Source of the DNA: Betaproteobacteria bacterium
Lineage (GTDB): Bacteria; Pseudomonadota; Gammaproteobacteria; Burkholderiales; Burkholderiaceae
Length of the DNA: 7,192 bases
NCBI GenBank assembly: GCA_018969885.1
Contig: JAGWXN010000176.1
Location: forward strand, 1 to 7,192
Reading direction: 5' to 3'
The notes below the pieces were generated by a model. The model searched no databases. It was not told where the DNA came from and was given only the letters and a program-made list of their open reading frames with translations. Positions 4,663 to 7,192 of this stretch are shown here, piece after piece. Both the position numbers and the translations under genes were made by a program. How positions within the stretch are numbered: the first letter of the stretch is position 1; every line of letters starts with the position of its first letter.

Positions 4663-6726
4663 GTGAGCGATCTTCGAGCGGCTTTCTTTGAGCGGATTGG
4701 TGCGGCGTTTCACCCGGACGGCGAGGTTGCCCGATCGCAACCGGGATATCGTCTGAGGCCCAGCCAGGTGGCCTTTGCCCAGGCGGTGGGCGAAGCGCTC
4801 GAGGCGCGCTCCACGCTGGTGGCCGAAGCGGGGACCGGGATCGGCAAAACCTTTGGCTACCTGGTGCCCGCGCTCCTGTCCGGTGGCATGGTCCTGGTCA
4901 GCACTGGAACGCGAACGCTTCAGGATCAGCTGTTCCGGAGGGACTTGCCGCGGGTGCGCGATGCGCTTCGGGTGGGCACTCGCGTGGCGCTCCTTAAAGG
5001 GCGGGCCAACTACGTCTGCCGCTACCATCTGAGGCGAAATCTCGAAGACGGACGCTTTGACCGGCGTGAAGACGTTGTTGTACTTCATCGCATCGACCGC
5101 TTTGCCGCGGTGACGGCGACCGGTGATCGAAGCGACGCCCCCGCGATTCCCGAAGACGCGCCAGCCTGGGCGCGTGCCACCTCCACCCGCGAAAACTGTC
5201 TGGGGCAGGACTGTCCGGATCTCCGTGAGTGCTTCGTGTTCAAAGCGCGGCAGGCGGCGCAGGAGGCCGATCTGGTGGTGGTCAATCATCACCTGCTCTG
5301 CGCCGATCTGGCGTTACGCGATGAGGGGGTGGCTGATCTTCTGCCTACGGCGCAGGCCATTATTTTCGACGAGGCTCATCAGCTCCCCGAAACGGCAAGC
5401 CAGTTTTTTGGACGCTCGGTGTCCAGCCGCCAGCTGGTCGAGTTCGCACGTGACGCCATGCGCGAGGGGCTGTCCGAAGCCGCTGACGCTGCCGACTGGA
5501 TCACCCTCAACCGACGCCTCGAGCAATGTCTTCGCCAGTGGCGGCTGACGGTTTCGGGTAACGGCCGGATGGACCGCGATCGCCTGGTTGCCAATCATGA
5601 ATTCAGCGTAGCGACCGTTGATGTCATGGCGGCCCTGCGGGCGTTTCGTGAGCCACTGCAGGGGGCGGCCGAACGTGGACCGGAGGTTGCTCGACTGGCC
5701 GCGCGTGCGATTGAGCTGGAGCGTCTTCTCGGCCAATGGAGTGATGGTCTCGCCGGTGCAGACGGATCAGGCGGCACGGCATCCGGTGGGGTTGAATCGG
5801 TGCTGTGGGCTGACGCAGGCGCGAGCGCTTTGGTGCTCCATGCCACGCCCCTGTCACTTGCGGAGGTATTTCAGCGGCACCGCGAATCCATGCCGCGAGC
5901 CTGGGTGTTTGTGTCGGCAACGCTGGCGGTAGGCCAGGACTTCAGCCACTTTACCGGGCTCTTGGGGCTCAAGGAGAGTCGCTGCGAGGCCTGGCCTAGC
6001 CCCTTCGATACCCTTCAGCAGGCGCTCCTATATGTGCCTCCGTGCGGTGATCCCGCTGCGTTTGAATTTGCCGATCGGGTCGCTGCATCGATTACGCCGC
6101 TGCTCGAGGCCAATCGAGGGCGGGCGTTTATTTTATGCACCAGCCTGAGAATGGTTGAACAGCTCGCCGAGCGGCTGATGCGTCTGACCGCGGCTTCGCG
6201 CACGCCAGTTGAATGGCTGGTTCAGGGGCAGCTGCCACGGAACGAACTGCTGTCCCGGTTTCGTGAGTCGAGCGCCCCCGTTTTGATTGGCTCCGCGAGC
6301 TTCTGGGAAGGGGTGGATGTAGTGGGTGAACAGTTGTCGCTCGTGGTGATCGACAAGTTGCCGTTTGCCCCGCCCGATGATCCGGTACTCCGAGCACGTA
6401 GCGACGCCCTGCGGCGACGGGGAGGAGATCCGTTCGGCCTGATTCAGCTGCCGGCGGCGGCGATGGCGCTCAAACAGGGCGCGGGGCGGCTGATTCGCTC
6501 TGAGCGCGATCGCGGTCTGCTCGTGATCTGTGATGAGCGTCTGGTGTCGAGGGGGTATGGAAAAACGCTGAGGAGCAGCCTGCCCGCCATGCCGATCACG
6601 CGGAAGCCCGAAGAAGCTCTGGCCTGGGTCCGACGCGGGCATCAGCCTGCTGCGCCGGCTGGCGCGGAGCCAATTGGCTTAGCGCCAGAAGCGCCACCAG
6701 CTGGCGGGCTCAGCGGGCGCGGATGA
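4663..6726 (+). CDS. yoaA: ATP-dependent iron-sulfur DNA helicase YoaA (DinG/XPD family)
   Basis: This encodes 687 residues, longer than the 636 of E. coli YoaA, a 5'-3' superfamily 2 helicase that pairs with the HolC (chi) subunit in replication-fork repair. Seen: a Q-motif-like RPSQVAFAQAV near 32-42; Walker A EAGTGIGKT at 55-63; STGTRTLQDQL (motif Ia) at 80-90; four cysteines at 119, 179, 184 and 190 spaced as the 4Fe-4S ligands of the XPD/DinG group; DEAH box at 236-239; the second RecA domain with SASFWEGVD at 544-552; and motif VI QGAGRLIR at 605-612. A Gly/Ser/Asp-rich linker lies near 359-376. The GTG at 4663 starts one nt after the ydcH stop, with no separate ribosome site, so coupling is likely. 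The last 28 or so residues are Pro/Ala/Gly-rich, and the final 15 are encoded over the end of bamD. DinG is the alternative name, but the cysteine layout and length fit YoaA better. Confidence 0.92.
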   Translation: MSDLRAAFFERIGAAFHPDGEVARSQPGYRLRPSQVAFAQAVGEALEARSTLVAEAGTGIGKTFGYLVPALLSGGMVLVSTGTRTLQDQLFRRDLPRVRDALRVGTRVALLKGRANYVCRYHLRRNLEDGRFDRREDVVVLHRIDRFAAVTATGDRSDAPAIPEDAPAWARATSTRENCLGQDCPDLRECFVFKARQAAQEADLVVVNHHLLCADLALRDEGVADLLPTAQAIIFDEAHQLPETASQFFGRSVSSRQLVEFARDAMREGLSEAADAADWITLNRRLEQCLRQWRLTVSGNGRMDRDRLVANHEFSVATVDVMAALRAFREPLQGAAERGPEVARLAARAIELERLLGQWSDGLAGADGSGGTASGGVESVLWADAGASALVLHATPLSLAEVFQRHRESMPRAWVFVSATLAVGQDFSHFTGLLGLKESRCEAWPSPFDTLQQALLYVPPCGDPAAFEFADRVAASITPLLEANRGRAFILCTSLRMVEQLAERLMRLTAASRTPVEWLVQGQLPRNELLSRFRESSAPVLIGSASFWEGVDVVGEQLSLVVIDKLPFAPPDDPVLRARSDALRRRGGDPFGLIQLPAAAMALKQGAGRLIRSERDRGLLVICDERLVSRGYGKTLRSSLPAMPITRKPEEALAWVRRGHQPAAPAGAEPIGLAPEAPPAGGLSGRG
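6659..6688. repeat. 30-nt inverted repeat across the bamD stop, candidate two-way transcript end
   Basis: CTGGCGC (6659-6665) and GCGCCAG (6682-6688) are perfect 7-bp arms. Between them is the 12-bp palindrome AGCCAATTGGCT (6668-6679), separated from the arms by two bases on each side, one pair of which can form G-T. The whole is exactly symmetric about 6673.5 and would fold as a hairpin with an AATT loop in RNA from either strand. It contains the bamD stop codon (6679-6681 on the minus strand) and lies inside the yoaA tail. Neither side has a T-run. A bidirectional transcript-end or stabilising element between two converging genes is a reasonable inference. Confidence 0.55.
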
Positions 6727-7192
6727 TGTCGTCTGTGGAAAGGTTTTCTGCAGCACCCGCCGGGTGTCGTCACGCAGGTCGGGCATGCCAAGTTTGTCGT
6801 AAGCGTCAGCGAGCATGATCAGAGCCTGCTCGGTGGACCGGGCGGAAGGAAACTGACGCACGATCGCCTGCGCCCGGTTGGCAGCCGCGACATAGGCGCC
6901 GCGTCGGAAGTAGTAGCGTGCGACAGACAGTTCGCCCGAGGCCATGGCATCAACCAGGTAAACCATGCGGTCCTGCGCGTCTGCGGCGTATGGGCTCTGC
7001 GGGAACCGGCTGATGAGGGTTCGGAAAGAATCGAAGGCATCGCGGGCCGCAGTGAGGTCGCGCTCGGCCAGGTCCTGTCGGCCGAGCGCGGCGAACAGGC
7101 CTTCCTGTTCATTGAAATTGACCACGCCCTTCATATAGAGCGCGTAGTCGAGCGCGGGATGGTTGGGGTGAAGCTTGATGAAGCGGTCAAGC
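6679..7192 (-). CDS. bamD: Outer-membrane assembly lipoprotein BamD, C-terminal part
   Basis: This is the last 170 codons of a minus-strand gene whose start lies beyond the right edge; it ends at TAA (6681-6679). The frame continues through the ATG at 7134 to the window end, reading LDRFIKLHPNHPALDYALYM just upstream of it, a BamD signature, so that ATG is internal. BamD is the essential periplasmic TPR lipoprotein of the Bam complex that, with BamA, inserts beta-barrel proteins in the outer membrane. Seen: TPR-like helical repeats, including ARDAFDSFRTLISRFPQSPY, the SVARYYFRRGAYVAAANRAQ stretch and LIMLADAYDKLGM, in the order found in E. coli BamD. The C terminus ends WWRFWR after a Ser/Pro/Ala linker, an aromatic tail absent from E. 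coli BamD. The lipobox and signal peptide are out of view. It converges on yoaA and overlaps it by 48 nt. Confidence 0.93.
   Translation of the reverse strand, partial: LDRFIKLHPNHPALDYALYMKGVVNFNEQEGLFAALGRQDLAERDLTAARDAFDSFRTLISRFPQSPYAADAQDRMVYLVDAMASGELSVARYYFRRGAYVAAANRAQAIVRQFPSARSTEQALIMLADAYDKLGMPDLRDDTRRVLQKTFPQTTSSAPAEPASWWRFWR

Noticed and set aside
4815..4822. A GCTGGTGG octamer identical to the E. coli Chi site
   Set aside because: It falls in a conserved yoaA codon context, is expected by chance in GC-rich DNA, and Chi sequences differ between lineages.
4618..5292. A 224-codon open frame antisense to yoaA and the end of ydcH
   Set aside because: It runs across the Walker A and iron-sulfur region of a well-supported helicase gene and has no recognisable protein features.
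7132..7134. ATG at 7134 as the start of a short 151-residue minus-strand gene
   Set aside because: The codons upstream of it, to the window edge, continue the BamD sequence without a stop, so it is an internal methionine of a truncated-by-window gene.

Overview
The window is GC-rich, gene-dense chromosomal DNA, most likely from a gammaproteobacterium. The evidence is a Lpd/E3 3' end, a ZapE-type ATPase, a RavA/ViaA pair closest in layout to the E. coli proteins, a YoaA-type iron-sulfur helicase and the outer-membrane assembly lipoprotein BamD. A Xanthomonadales/Chromatiales-like lineage is a guess from gene order and base composition. I see no mobile elements, tRNA or rRNA genes, CRISPR arrays or phage genes.

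Layout: (1) 1-178, the 3' end of lpdA (dihydrolipoamide dehydrogenase), plus strand. (2) 193-1308, zapE, an AFG1-like AAA+ ATPase acting at the division ring. (3) 1320-2780, a RavA-like MoxR AAA+ ATPase, and (4) 2790-4313, a ViaA-like von Willebrand A (VWA) protein. Genes 1 to 4 are 9 to 14 nt apart on the same strand and read as one transcription unit. (5) 4314-4451, a 138-nt gap. It holds a small hairpin after viaA, a sigma70-like promoter candidate whose spacer is a perfect 8-bp tandem repeat, and a second hairpin at the predicted transcript start. (6) 4452-4661, a 69-residue YdcH/DUF465 protein, and (7) 4663-6726, yoaA, one nt later and probably translationally coupled. (8) 6679-7192, the 3' part of bamD on the minus strand. 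It converges on yoaA and overlaps it by 48 nt, with a 30-nt near-perfect inverted repeat across the bamD stop codon.

How the genes may work together: RavA and ViaA are a known chaperone-like MoxR/VWA pair. ZapE is a second, unrelated AAA+ ATPase immediately upstream, and lpdA feeds central respiratory metabolism. The ydcH-yoaA pair is a separate small unit, with YoaA a 5'-3' DNA repair helicase. BamD belongs to the opposite-strand unit. Most content is recognisable housekeeping. The points that deserve a second look are the zapE-ravA-viaA linkage downstream of lpdA, the compact regulatory gap before ydcH, and the overlapping yoaA/bamD ends. I found no convincing wholly novel system.
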